Shown: positions 17,872-25,873, counted from the first letter of the stretch. The stretch is DNA of 64,000 nucleotides from Aquimarina sp. Aq78 (GCF_900299525.1 NZ_OMKA01000020.1:186001-250000); one strand, 5' to 3'. Numbers and translations: made by a program. The notes: generated by a model not told the origin, from the letters alone.

Positions 17872-19026
17872 TCAATTATCTACTTTTTCCTCCGGTAGTT
17901 TAATATCGTTTTCCTCTTCAGGGATTCGTTTTTTTAACATCAAAATTTGTCCTAAATGACTCGATTGATGCTCCATGACATGAAACCAGGCAAAATGATT
18001 ATTCATGATAGAGCCGGGCCATGATTCTTCCAACCACTCATCATTACGTTTTTTTAACTCTTCAATAGTTTTTTTTCGTACTTCTTTATAAATATCGAGA
18101 TAATATGTAATAGGTTTTCCTTTAAATTTTTCTCTAGCCTCTTCTCCAAGGCTAAGACCTACTTGCCATTTTTCTTCCTCTTCTTTATTAAACCTACGGT
18201 GTTCAAAAGTAAGGTTTTGATATATTTTTTCTGCAGCGGCAAGATGCATAATCAATGCTCCTATCCTATTTGCTTTTTCGTCTAGAAGATGATCTGTCTG
18301 TCTTATATCCAAATCTTTAACAACTCGTTCTACCCGATTACTTAAATTATTAAGCATAGAGACTAATGTCCCTATTTGCGGTGTAAAGCCTTCTTCTGTA
18401 TTAATATTATTTGCTGGATTATTTTGTACTCCATTTCCTCGAACCACTAAAGTCGATTTACCGTTGTTTGTCTCGTCGCTAGAATGAAATGTATATCCTT
18501 TTACTTTTAGAATATTTTTTTCTTTATCGACATCTTGCTGCCATCCTGGGATATTATCATTATGAACCTTTTCCTCAAAACCAGGATTAGCAATAGTAAC
18601 AGGCTCATAATCTCCTCCCTCTTTTTGAAAGAAGAGCTCAAAATTATCAAAGTGAAAATCACCATCACTAACTACCCAAGCCCCAAAAGTCAATTTTTCT
18701 GCAGCTTCATCAAAATGTCCCACTATTTCATAAGAAGTCCATTTAGGGTTGTCTAAGACACTATCTTGCACGCTTTCCCTAAAGCCCGATTCTTCCGTTT
18801 TATTATCTATCCGAGCGTAAAGCGTTGCTGCACTATTACTTTTACGGCCAACAGTTTTAAGGTTTGCCCGTAGCTTAAATTTAACTTTTTTATCAGTTTT
18901 TACCGCTACTTCCTGAAAAAAAGCCACCCACTCTCGGGTTATTTCTTTTGTGGTTTGTGACACTATTGTAGTACTCGATATAAAAATTAGAGCGAAAGCA
19001 AAGGTTTTAAGAGTTTTTGAAAACAT
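17872..19026 (-). CDS. Secreted DinB-like protein with N-terminal carbohydrate-binding-like domain
   Basis: 384 residues with a signal peptide (ending TTIVSQT). Residues about 25-190 form a beta-rich module resembling carbohydrate-binding/jelly-roll domains (VKFKLRANLKTVGRK, FHFDNFELFFQ). The C-terminal 165 residues are a DinB/DUF664-type four-helix bundle. Its putative metal histidines are in LIMHLAAAEK and HFAWFHVMEHQSSHLGQI. DinB-fold enzymes often bind a divalent metal and can act as thiol-dependent transferases or hydrolases, but most secreted members are uncharacterised. It lies between the two esterase paralogues with gaps of 57 and 72 bases, so it is probably co-transcribed with them. 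The N-terminal domain call is tentative. Confidence 0.75.
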   Translation of the reverse strand: MFSKTLKTFAFALIFISSTTIVSQTTKEITREWVAFFQEVAVKTDKKVKFKLRANLKTVGRKSNSAATLYARIDNKTEESGFRESVQDSVLDNPKWTSYEIVGHFDEAAEKLTFGAWVVSDGDFHFDNFELFFQKEGGDYEPVTIANPGFEEKVHNDNIPGWQQDVDKEKNILKVKGYTFHSSDETNNGKSTLVVRGNGVQNNPANNINTEEGFTPQIGTLVSMLNNLSNRVERVVKDLDIRQTDHLLDEKANRIGALIMHLAAAEKIYQNLTFEHRRFNKEEEEKWQVGLSLGEEAREKFKGKPITYYLDIYKEVRKKTIEELKKRNDEWLEESWPGSIMNNHFAWFHVMEHQSSHLGQILMLKKRIPEEENDIKLPEEKVDN

Positions 19027-19083
19027 AATTATGAATTGAAATATGTATTAGATATTAATGTTGATAGATTATTCTTTGGGTAA

Positions 19084-20877
19084 TTAATTATTTTTTAATC
19101 GCTTCTCAATTTCTTTTTCACCTCCAGGAGTAAGAACCGCGCTAGAAGTTTCTTTGATAAAGATCATACCGTCAAAAAATTTCTCTGGTTCAATACTTTG
19201 CGTAGGAGAAAAGGAATATTCAAAAGTCCAATTTGCCCCTGCATTATTGGTTTTTTGTTTTTTATTTAAAAAATCGTCTACTGCATTAGAATGAGGCTTA
19301 TCATCAAAATTAATAAAGAATATGTCTTTTTTAGATTTTTCAAAATACCAATCCAGACTTCCTTCTTTGGCTGGATATAATTTAAAAGAAGCTACTTTGC
19401 CTAACTTATCATTTTTCACACTATAATTTCTTGCTTGAAAACTTCCTTCAAATGTAGAAAAGCCTATAGCATAATATTTTTTACCAAAATATGTTTTTAA
19501 AACGCTTCCAAGAGGTTTTTTGTAACCATTAACACGTGAATCCACATTTTTACTAATATGATCGTTATGCGCCCAAAGTACCATTTTGATCTCTCGTCCT
19601 TTTTTTTGTAAAACCTCTAAGACGGTTTGCGCCATATATTCATCTCGAATGTTATAGCTAATGCCCCGCTGTAATTTACGATCCCCAGCTTCTACTCCTT
19701 GTATAATTTTTCTTAAATCTGAAATGGTATTTTCATATTCACCCCTAGATGCAATTTCTAACGCTTTAATCTTGTTCACAACCAAATATGACAATAAAGT
19801 ATATAACTCTTGTCGCTGTGAGGTCATATCTTTTTTGTCTTTAATAGTTTTTAAGTTATGAAATAAAGAATCTACTTTTACATTAGATAATCGAGCGTTA
19901 TCTATTTTTTTTATAAAAGCACTTACATTTTCATAAGCCGAGTCCAGACCATTAGTTTGCGTATCAATCCCTATAAATTGGATTTTTTTATCTTCTGGAA
20001 TCTTCATGTTATAATCTCTCATCCATTCGATCATATCGATCACCTCCTCTGTATTCCAAACCCAAAATCCCTGAGCAGATAAAGCATCTCTGCTATTACC
20101 TTTTCCATGGAGTACATAATCATTAATAGATCTACACCCAACATGACTAGCCTCAATTGCAAAAATGGTAAACCCCATTTCTTTAACCAAAAACTCTAAC
20201 ATACGATGTTTCATCTGGAAGATTTCTTTAGTCCCATGACTGGTTTCACCAAGTCCTACAACTTGTACGTCTTTAAAAATGGGTTTTAAATAAGAAAGGT
20301 CTTTGAGTCCTGTCTCGGCTTTTACACTTTTTAAAGGGATTGATGCACTTTTGATCCATGAAATCACACTATCTTTCCGAGCATTTCTAAAGGTGATTAG
20401 TTTATTATGTTCATTTTTTGATAGGATTTCAAATTTTTGTACTTGATAACTTCCATTGATAGTTTTTATAAAATTGGTTAGTATAGAATCTTTATAAGTT
20501 CTAGGTATTCGAGGACCAATTTTAAAAAAATATGCCCCACTTTGACTAATGGGAAGTTCTACAATTTCCAAACCGTTTTTTCCGCTAGGGGAATCGAATT
20601 TTTGGATTGTATCATTTTTTTTGGAAATTGCTAAGATTTTAATATCTACATTCTTCTGTAGTATATCTAATTGTAACAGTTCTCCTTGGTTTAGATTTAC
20701 TTGGTAGTGATGTGTTTCATTGCCTTTTAAAGTTTCTTCTTTTCCTTTTTGAAATATCTTCAAAGGTTCTTGACCGAAATTCACCTGTATAGATATAATA
20801 AATACTATAACAGTTAATAATGAGAATTTGTTATTGACTTTTGCAATAATAGGGTTTATTATTCTATCTAAAATCAT
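19084..20877 (-). CDS. Erythromycin-esterase-family protein (intact paralogue)
   Basis: 597 residues. A hydrophobic leader (residues 18-35, ending NFGQ) implies export. The N-terminal beta region (NETHHYQVNLNQGELLQLDILQKN) is followed by the EreA/EreC-like domain from about residue 165. Key motifs are VVGLGETSHGTK (208-217), FAIEASHVGC (239-248) and LWAHNDHIS, carrying the conserved His and Glu residues used for water activation in EreC. It is strongly similar throughout to the 16156-17799 gene, so the two arose by duplication around the DinB-like gene. The natural substrate is not predictable, and a true macrolide esterase role is not implied. It is the first gene of a three-gene minus-strand operon. 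Confidence 0.88.
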   Translation of the reverse strand: MILDRIINPIIAKVNNKFSLLTVIVFIISIQVNFGQEPLKIFQKGKEETLKGNETHHYQVNLNQGELLQLDILQKNVDIKILAISKKNDTIQKFDSPSGKNGLEIVELPISQSGAYFFKIGPRIPRTYKDSILTNFIKTINGSYQVQKFEILSKNEHNKLITFRNARKDSVISWIKSASIPLKSVKAETGLKDLSYLKPIFKDVQVVGLGETSHGTKEIFQMKHRMLEFLVKEMGFTIFAIEASHVGCRSINDYVLHGKGNSRDALSAQGFWVWNTEEVIDMIEWMRDYNMKIPEDKKIQFIGIDTQTNGLDSAYENVSAFIKKIDNARLSNVKVDSLFHNLKTIKDKKDMTSQRQELYTLLSYLVVNKIKALEIASRGEYENTISDLRKIIQGVEAGDRKLQRGISYNIRDEYMAQTVLEVLQKKGREIKMVLWAHNDHISKNVDSRVNGYKKPLGSVLKTYFGKKYYAIGFSTFEGSFQARNYSVKNDKLGKVASFKLYPAKEGSLDWYFEKSKKDIFFINFDDKPHSNAVDDFLNKKQKTNNAGANWTFEYSFSPTQSIEPEKFFDGMIFIKETSSAVLTPGGEKEIEKRLKNN

Positions 20878-21218
20878 ATCACTAAATAAAGGTTTATAAA
20901 ACTTATTTGTAAATCTATGTAAGGATAATAATTAAGGCATCGAGGAGGTTAGATAAAGAGCTTAAGACCGATTAAATTATTTTTGTTTCAGAACAAATAT
21001 TGATAAAATTCTGAATGATTTTTTTTGAATTAGCAGTATTTTATTACAACAAACAAATACCTTAGTTAATATAAAGAGTGTAAAGTATATTTCTATATAA
21101 TATTCATAGATTAAATTCAGAAACTTCTAAATTTAATCTATGAATTACTATGAAAGACAATTTTTTCATTTACCAAAACAAGTTAAAAATTAATTTTGGA
21201 TTTTAAAAACACTTTTCC
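20878..21218. other. Intergenic region between leader peptide and esterase operon
   Basis: 341 bases, very AT-rich. It holds the hairpin at 21103-21144 and presumably the promoter of the esterase operon. No further double-glycine peptide or other frame of interest was found on either strand. Confidence 0.5.
21103..21144. terminator. Long hairpin downstream of the leader peptide gene
   Basis: TTCATAGATTAAATT (21103-21117) and AATTTAATCTATGAA (21130-21144) form a perfect 15-bp stem with a 12-base loop, 75 bases past the stop of the small peptide gene. There is no clean T-tract, so termination, RNA stabilisation or an operator for the esterase operon are all possible. Confidence 0.5.
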
Positions 21219-21374
21219 TTAACAACCATCAGTCTTTGGACACATTTTATCTCCTGGTTCTGTATACTTAGGATCATCACTCCCACCAAATATTTTGGTT
21301 AAATTATTTTTATCAAGCTCTACAATGGTTATTTTTTTTAGATTTAATTTTTTGATACTTTTTTGATTTTTCAT
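21219..21374 (-). CDS. Double-glycine leader peptide precursor (secreted peptide/RiPP-like)
   Basis: 51 residues from the ATG at 21374. A start at 21401 would overlap the -7 box, so this start is preferred. The leader has the Bacteroidetes pattern of lysine-rich start plus helix (KKLNLKKITIVELDKNNLTK) and ends IFGG. The 20-residue remainder begins SDDPKYTEPG and ends CPKTDGC, with two cysteines, one at the very C-terminus. This is the layout of GG-type precursors (bacteriocin-like or class I lanthipeptide-like families) processed by C39 peptidase ABC exporters. One such exporter is encoded at 33850-36054. No lanthipeptide synthetase is visible, so modification is unproven; a disulfide is possible. 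It lies directly downstream of a TPR-AraC regulator. Function unknown: toxin, signal and cyclised product are all open. Confidence 0.7.
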   Translation of the reverse strand: MKNQKSIKKLNLKKITIVELDKNNLTKIFGGSDDPKYTEPGDKMCPKTDGC

Positions 21375-21398
21375 TGAGATAATATTTTGATTTGAAAA

Positions 21399-21406
21399 CA
21401 AATATA
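21399..21406 (-). promoter_or_regulatory. -7 promoter box (TATATTTG) of the leader peptide gene
   Basis: Minus strand TATATTTG, a perfect TAnnTTTG match, with the ATG at 21374 about 25 bases downstream. This supports that start. A 24-bp palindrome lies about 42 bases further upstream. Confidence 0.6.
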
Positions 21407-21447
21407 TTGCATAATCTCTTTTAGTAACCTATTCAACAACCTAAGAT

Positions 21448-21471
21448 GGTCTTAATTCTAGAATTAAGACC
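21448..21471. promoter_or_regulatory. 24-bp perfect palindrome upstream of the peptide gene
   Basis: GGTCTTAATTCT followed immediately by its reverse complement. It lies between the TPR-AraC stop (21488) and the peptide promoter. A near copy at 23398-23420 and a related half at 23422-23440 lie beyond the other end of the AraC gene. It may be a regulator site or a stray unit of the repeat family seen at 25037-25330. Confidence 0.55.
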
Positions 21472-21487
21472 AAAATTCTTTTTGTTA

Positions 21488-23209
21488 TTAGTTTTTTTTG
21501 ATTTTCAATTGTTGAATAAAATAGGATGGGTATATTCCTGTTTTTTTAAAAAAAGATTTCGAAAAAACCTCAGAAGAGTTAAATCCTGCTTCTGTGGCAA
21601 GTGCTTTAATTGTGTAATTTCGAAGTTTATGATCTTCTTTTAATTGATCTATAATATGGTCAATTCTAAGATCGTTTATATAATGAGTGAAATTTTTGTT
21701 TCTATAAAACTTTATAACTTTGGTTAAGTATTTAGAATTGGTATTTATTTTTTTGGCTAATGTCCCAGAAGTAATGTTTAGTTCTACAAACTCATTGTTT
21801 TTTTCAAATTCATTGAGTGCTTTTAGAATTATTTCTACAACATCTTTTGAAATACCGATTGAAGTATTTTCTTCATTTATTTTAGTATTGTTTCTTTTGA
21901 CCTCATTATTTGTAGAAACCATGAGTTCGTCAAAATGTTTTTTGTATCGCTTATTTTTCCTATAACTACTGAAAAGAATAGAAGTAATAATAATTATAAC
22001 TATTGAAGAGATAAAAATCACATAATAGGACTGATTATTTTTGGCTTTAAGTTCATGAATGATATTTTCTTTTTGTGATATCAAAATAGGGGTATCAAAC
22101 TCTTTATTTAATTTATCACTAGCAGACCTATATCTACTGTGAAATATGCTATCATTATAAAGTAGTCTATTAATATAAAACAATTGATTGTTTTTGTCAT
22201 TTATGGATTTATAATAATTAATTAATTCTAAATAAGCTGGTCTAGATTCAGAGATTAGATTGTTTGATTTTTGAACTATAGAATCTATTTTCTTCAGATT
22301 TAAGATAGCAAATTCATCATTAGATAATGCCTTATATGATTTAGCTAAAAAGTAATACCCATTAATTAAATTATGATCTCCATAACTTGTACGGCTTTTA
22401 GATTTTAAAAACTCATTGATACCTTTTTTTATAGTTTTAATTGCAGTTTCATAATTTTTGTCATAGAACTGAAAGATTCCTTCATGAATTATATAAACGC
22501 CTTCAATATCCATGTCTACAGATATTTGATGCTCCTGTTTATAAAAATAAAAAGAAGAGTCTATTTCTTTATTTAGTCTATATGTAGTAACTAAATTCGA
22601 AAGAATAAGTAAATAACGTAAGGAATCACCACGGCTTTTATTTATAGTATTTTTTTCGTATTCCAAACACTTTTTATACAAATACTTGGCTTCTTCATAT
22701 TTTCCTAATCTTCTTTTCAAAGAAGCAATATTACCTTGTAAAACAGGTATATAAAATAAGATATCTTTCTTTTTTGCATGAGATAACCCTTCTAAATAAT
22801 ATTCTAAAGCCTTATCATAAAAACCTTTTTGTTGAGTTATAAAACCCTTGTGTGTGTGTAAGTAAGCTGTTTGCTGTACATGCCAAGTGTTTTTTACTAT
22901 ATCTATAGCACTATCAAGGTAAATAATACGTTTTTCATAATCATTTATAGATAACATACCTAAATAAAGAAAACCATCAGAAATCTCTAAAACACTATCA
23001 AGGTTTTTTCCTTTTTGTAAATAAGCTTTCGCAAACAGCTTAGCATTTGTTGAATCTTTCTTTACTATTTCAAAAAAATTATCTTTGAGTTCATCAAAAT
23101 CTAATTCAATCAATGAATCTAAATCTTTGGAACTTAAATTTTGAGCATACGATAGATATTGACACAATAGTAGTAAGCAGAGAAAAAAGAAAATTCTATA
23201 TCTACCCAT
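21488..23209 (-). CDS. TPR-containing membrane AraC-family transcriptional regulator
   Basis: 573 residues. A signal peptide (ending LSYAQN) is followed by a periplasmic region of tetratricopeptide-like repeats, for example YDKALEYYLEGLSHAKKKD and YEEAKYLYKKCLEYEK. A transmembrane helix (about 394-415, YYVIFISSIVIIIITSILF) and a coiled linker lead to a C-terminal HTH_18 AraC domain (about 470-570; LRNYTIKALATEAGFNSSEVFSKSFFKKTGIYPSYF). This hybrid layout senses outside signals and acts directly on DNA without a kinase. The gene downstream on the same strand is the double-glycine peptide, so the pair may form a peptide-sensing or peptide-controlling unit; that is inference. Confidence 0.88.
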   Translation of the reverse strand: MGRYRIFFFLCLLLLCQYLSYAQNLSSKDLDSLIELDFDELKDNFFEIVKKDSTNAKLFAKAYLQKGKNLDSVLEISDGFLYLGMLSINDYEKRIIYLDSAIDIVKNTWHVQQTAYLHTHKGFITQQKGFYDKALEYYLEGLSHAKKKDILFYIPVLQGNIASLKRRLGKYEEAKYLYKKCLEYEKNTINKSRGDSLRYLLILSNLVTTYRLNKEIDSSFYFYKQEHQISVDMDIEGVYIIHEGIFQFYDKNYETAIKTIKKGINEFLKSKSRTSYGDHNLINGYYFLAKSYKALSNDEFAILNLKKIDSIVQKSNNLISESRPAYLELINYYKSINDKNNQLFYINRLLYNDSIFHSRYRSASDKLNKEFDTPILISQKENIIHELKAKNNQSYYVIFISSIVIIIITSILFSSYRKNKRYKKHFDELMVSTNNEVKRNNTKINEENTSIGISKDVVEIILKALNEFEKNNEFVELNITSGTLAKKINTNSKYLTKVIKFYRNKNFTHYINDLRIDHIIDQLKEDHKLRNYTIKALATEAGFNSSEVFSKSFFKKTGIYPSYFIQQLKIKKN

Positions 23210-23308
23210 TTTAGTTTGGTTTTTTAGTAATGTGGTATTACCTTAAAAAAGCAATCTAGTTTATATTTTTATACTAAAAGCTTCTTTCTTTCAGGTTTTA
23301 AAGTGTAA

Positions 23309-23316
23309 CAAAGATA
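23309..23316 (-). promoter_or_regulatory. -7 promoter box (TATCTTTG) of the TPR-AraC gene
   Basis: Perfect TAnnTTTG on the minus strand, about 100 bases ahead of the AraC start. No clear TTG -33 element at the usual distance. Confidence 0.45.
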
Positions 23317-23385
23317 CATTTAATATTAGGCTCTATAATTTTTGTTAAAGCATAATAATTAAGGAACTAACGAAGGTTTTGTTTT

Positions 23386-23440
23386 CTTAATTCTATAGTC
23401 TTAATTCTAGAATTTTGACCTCTCAATTCTAGAATCTAGA
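23386..23440. repeat. Cluster of TTCTAGAA-type palindromic repeats
   Basis: CTTAATTCTA at 23386 and 23400 and CTCAATTCTA at 23422. The latter two sit in palindromes centred 22 bp apart on CTAG. The 23398-23420 copy matches the palindrome at 21448-21471 except near its right end (TTTTGACC for TTAAGACC). It lies between the divergent AraC gene and the small gene at 23503, so it could serve either. Confidence 0.55.
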
Positions 23441-23502
23441 CATACTCCTCTTGCACAAACGTAATTCTCCCCGTTATATTTGACTCAACAAAAACAACCT
23501 AC

Positions 23503-23757
23503 ATGGATTCTTCAGCATATAACAGTAAACACCGGTTTATGTCCGATATCTTAAAAACGTTACACCTTACTATGGATACTTTTATATATAACCTGGCAAA
23601 TCATAGCCCATATGAGATGCTACTCTATCGATGGATTAATAAACTATATACCAAAGGGGTATCTAGTGAAGAGGCTATACAACTCATCTATAAAGCACGC
23701 AATATACTATTACTTACTCCCAAAAATAGTTGGTGTAGCCCCCAAATTTTATCATAA
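23503..23757 (+). CDS. Small hypothetical protein, orphan cassette
   Basis: 84 residues, not recognised. Mostly helical by composition, with no signal peptide or membrane segment (MDSSAYNSKHRFMSDILKTL; MLLYRWINKLYTKG; EEAIQLIYKARNILLL). The last residues (NSWCSPQILS) look disordered. It is 11 bases ahead of the next small gene on the same strand, which suggests an operon of small cytoplasmic proteins ending with the HTH gene at 25382. No function is proposed. Confidence 0.5.
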   Translation: MDSSAYNSKHRFMSDILKTLHLTMDTFIYNLANHSPYEMLLYRWINKLYTKGVSSEEAIQLIYKARNILLLTPKNSWCSPQILS

Positions 23758-23768
23758 ACCACCTACTT

Positions 23769-23990
23769 ATGTTTATGCATTATAACCAACTATGTACTAC
23801 ACAAAAAGCTTTGGTACATCGTAAAATAGCAGTAAGAACAAAAGCTCCCCAAGAGACCATACTTAAAGTACTCACAGGTATTAACCCTGTATTAAAAATA
23901 ATAGACCGGGATGTGCTTATGATGTACTATATGATGAGCAAAATAGAACAGAGAATACAAGAAGAATTACGAATGAAGAATTATGAATGA
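23769..23990 (+). CDS. Small hypothetical protein, orphan cassette
   Basis: 73 residues, not recognised. Basic N-terminal half (CTTQKALVHRKIAVRTKAPQ), a central helix (TILKVLTGINPVLKIIDRDV) and a charged C-terminal helix (KIEQRIQEELRMKNYE). The last codons run into the low-complexity repeat that follows, so the true end may have been extended by it. Probably co-transcribed with the gene at 23503. Confidence 0.5.
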   Translation: MFMHYNQLCTTQKALVHRKIAVRTKAPQETILKVLTGINPVLKIIDRDVLMMYYMMSKIEQRIQEELRMKNYE

Positions 23991-24557
23991 AGAATATTGA
24001 ATAACGAATACTGAATATCGAAGTGTTGAAATGTGAAAGGAGTCAGAAGTTAGGAGTCAACAAAGTGGATGAGTATACGAGAAGTAGAATGTGAAAATGA
24101 TAAAGAAAAAAAGTCAGAAGTCGGATGTCCGAGGTTAGTTACAATCAAAACTTAGATTCTTTGCTTCTTTAAAACTTTGGAACTAAATGGAAAATGGAAA
24201 GTAAAAAATACTGAATATCGAATATCGAATGATGAAGTGTTGAAATGTAAAAGGAGTCAGGTGACGGGAGTCAGAAGTCAGGAGTCAGGAATTTAAGATT
24301 AGAAATACCAAAAAAAATTATAGTCTATAGTAACAAAAAAAGGAAAAAGGTAGGAGTAATTTATATAGCTAAGCATAGTTGAGTTTGTGTAAACACCCCA
24401 TTTTTTAATTGCTCCTACTTCCTTTTTGTAATAGAAGATAATAAAACAGTAAAACCTAAAAATGTTAAATAAAAACGGTCGGGAGTCAGAAGTCAGAAGT
24501 CGGAAGCTGGAAATCAACACCTCGGACATCAAACACCGGACAACAAACCACAAAAAA
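23985..24557. repeat. Low-complexity microrepeat region (GAATxx and GGAGTCAGAAGTC types)
   Basis: About 570 bases between small genes. Two degenerate families recur: GAAT/GAAGAATAT-type runs (23985-24025, 24205-24235) and GGAGTCAGAAGTCAGG-type runs (24038-24060, 24108-24125, 24253-24290, 24480-24510). Such runs are typical of decayed flavobacterial intergenic repeats. I see no gene in it. The 5' codons of a longer version of the next frame (start 24462) are made of this repeat, so the later ATG is preferred. Confidence 0.6.
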
Positions 24558-25037
24558 ATGAGAAACATCATTCAAGATTTATTAACACAAGAAGAAAGAG
24601 ATCAGGCAGGAAAATTAGTAGAACAACTAGAAGCTATGTTTACCGATAAACTAGCAGCCCTGACCGAAAAAGAACGGGGGAGCTACAAGGCCATTAATGA
24701 GACCAATAAATTATTTGTAAATAAGGTTTGGGACTATCGCCAAAACAGTAATACGCTTAGTTCTCCCGATGTAGACTGGGAAGAGTTTGAAAAAGATTAT
24801 AAAGCTCGTGTATTTGCAGAAAACCTATTAGGTCGTTTAGAAAGCCTGGCCTATCGATTAGAAAGCACCAAAATTCTGCATGATTATGATAACTACCAAG
24901 ATTCACTTAATGATTATGCCTATTCACAATATAGCAAAGGAGCAGGAAAACCGGGGTTTACCGAAAAAGTAGCAGAACTAAGACAGTTTTTTAACCGTAC
25001 CAGAAGTACCCCAAAGTCAGATAATACAGAAGAATAG
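24558..25037 (+). CDS. Hypothetical helical protein, orphan cassette
   Basis: 159 residues from the ATG at 24558. An earlier ATG at 24462 would add 32 residues encoded by intergenic repeat. Highly helical and charged, soluble: IIQDLLTQEERDQAGKLVEQ, LTEKERGSYKAINETNKLF, ENLLGRLESLAYRLEST, with a polar tail. No family recognised. It is third in a run of same-strand small genes and lies directly before the 21-bp phased DNA array that leads to the HTH gene. No function is proposed. Confidence 0.65.
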   Translation: MRNIIQDLLTQEERDQAGKLVEQLEAMFTDKLAALTEKERGSYKAINETNKLFVNKVWDYRQNSNTLSSPDVDWEEFEKDYKARVFAENLLGRLESLAYRLESTKILHDYDNYQDSLNDYAYSQYSKGAGKPGFTEKVAELRQFFNRTRSTPKSDNTEE

Positions 25038-25330
25038 GTGAAAAAGACCTTCTGATGGGTCAAAAAGACATTCCATTAGACACCGGTGTCTCAAATTTAG
25101 AGATTGGGGTCCCAAAATTGGGTGTCGTACCTCTAATTTTAGAGAACAGAGGCTCAAATTTAGACTACAGGGTCTCAAAATTGGCCCTCGAGAGCCTAAA
25201 TTTTCATCAAAAAGATCCAACAGAAGGTCAAAAAGACCAAACCACTGATGAACAACATACAAATTTTAAGTAGAAGGGTTCAAATTTTAACCCGGGAGGT
25301 CGAGAATCCTACAGTAACCACCAAATTTTG
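25037..25330. repeat. AT-box array phased at 21 bp
   Basis: Six AAATTT/AAAATT/AATTTT boxes start at 25093, 25114, 25135, 25156, 25177 and 25198, exactly 21 bp apart. Each is flanked by GTCTC/AGAG-type bases, with variable sequence between. GGTC-AAAAA-GACC-type boxes begin at 25037 and 25058 (21 apart), and boxes centred at 25211 and 25232 continue the phase. Further AAATTT boxes are at 25261, 25282 and 25323. GACACCGGTGTC at 25079-25090 is a 12-bp palindrome. The frame 25055-25273 reads through as seven-residue repeats. Either an intrinsically bent, multi-operator DNA array or a decayed heptad-repeat gene. Confidence 0.8.
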
Positions 25331-25381
25331 ACCTTAAGGCATTAAACAATTGCAAAAAATAAAATAAAGGGAAAACACATT

Positions 25382-25654
25382 ATGAACATCATTATCAAAC
25401 AGATTGAGCTTATAGAACGAGTTGATCAACTTATTCGACTACAGGCCACAGGATCACCAGATGATCTTGCGTATCGATTAGGAATCTCTAAAACGAAATT
25501 GTACCGCATTATCAATACCATGAAATCCCTGGGTGCCCCTATAGAATATGATATTGCCATACAAAGTTTTGTCTATGCAGAAGCGGTAGGGTTTACATTC
25601 GGGTTTTACCCAAGACAGCACAAACATAAAAAGCTACATCCTTTTACCGGGTAG
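25382..25654 (+). CDS. Small HTH (winged-helix-like) DNA-binding protein
   Basis: 90 residues. The segment IERVDQLIRLQATGSPDDLAYRLGISKTKLYRIINTMKSLGAP (about 8-50) is a helix-turn-helix of the HTH_11/DeoR winged type. The wing would be IEYDIAIQSFVYAEAVGFTFGF. There is no effector domain, so it probably acts as a simple DNA-binding or architectural protein. The start lies about 50 bases after the last box of the phased array, which makes the array its likely binding region; this is inference. Confidence 0.75.
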   Translation: MNIIIKQIELIERVDQLIRLQATGSPDDLAYRLGISKTKLYRIINTMKSLGAPIEYDIAIQSFVYAEAVGFTFGFYPRQHKHKKLHPFTG

Positions 25655-25873
25655 TTTTAGAAATGAATTAAAGAAAAGACGTGTTTACTTTTATAAAGTA
25701 TTGAAAACTTGTGGAAACGAAGAAATTTTCATGAAATTTTTCTCAGTCCCGAAAAATGAAACTGGCATGTTTTACTATTGCATAAAGAATATCAATTTTA
25801 ACAACCTAATACAATTCCAACTCATGAAAGGCGAAATCATATAACCATCGCTAAAATTAAAGCCTAAACAAAA

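Noticed and set aside
24462..24557. Earlier start for the helical protein of the orphan cassette
   Set aside because: The added residues are encoded by the intergenic microrepeat, so the ATG at 24558 is preferred.
25055..25273. 72-codon frame with heptad-like repeats
   Set aside because: The opposite strand is open over the same bases and the period is that of the DNA array. Kept as part of the array finding, not called as a gene.
23386..25330. Repeated short units considered as a CRISPR array
   Set aside because: Unit spacing is 21-22 bp with no 25-40 bp unique spacers and no cas genes.
25731..25844. 37-codon frame before the DUF6624 locus
   Set aside because: Short, no domain, no promoter, and not part of the lipoprotein frame. 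Not supportable as a gene.
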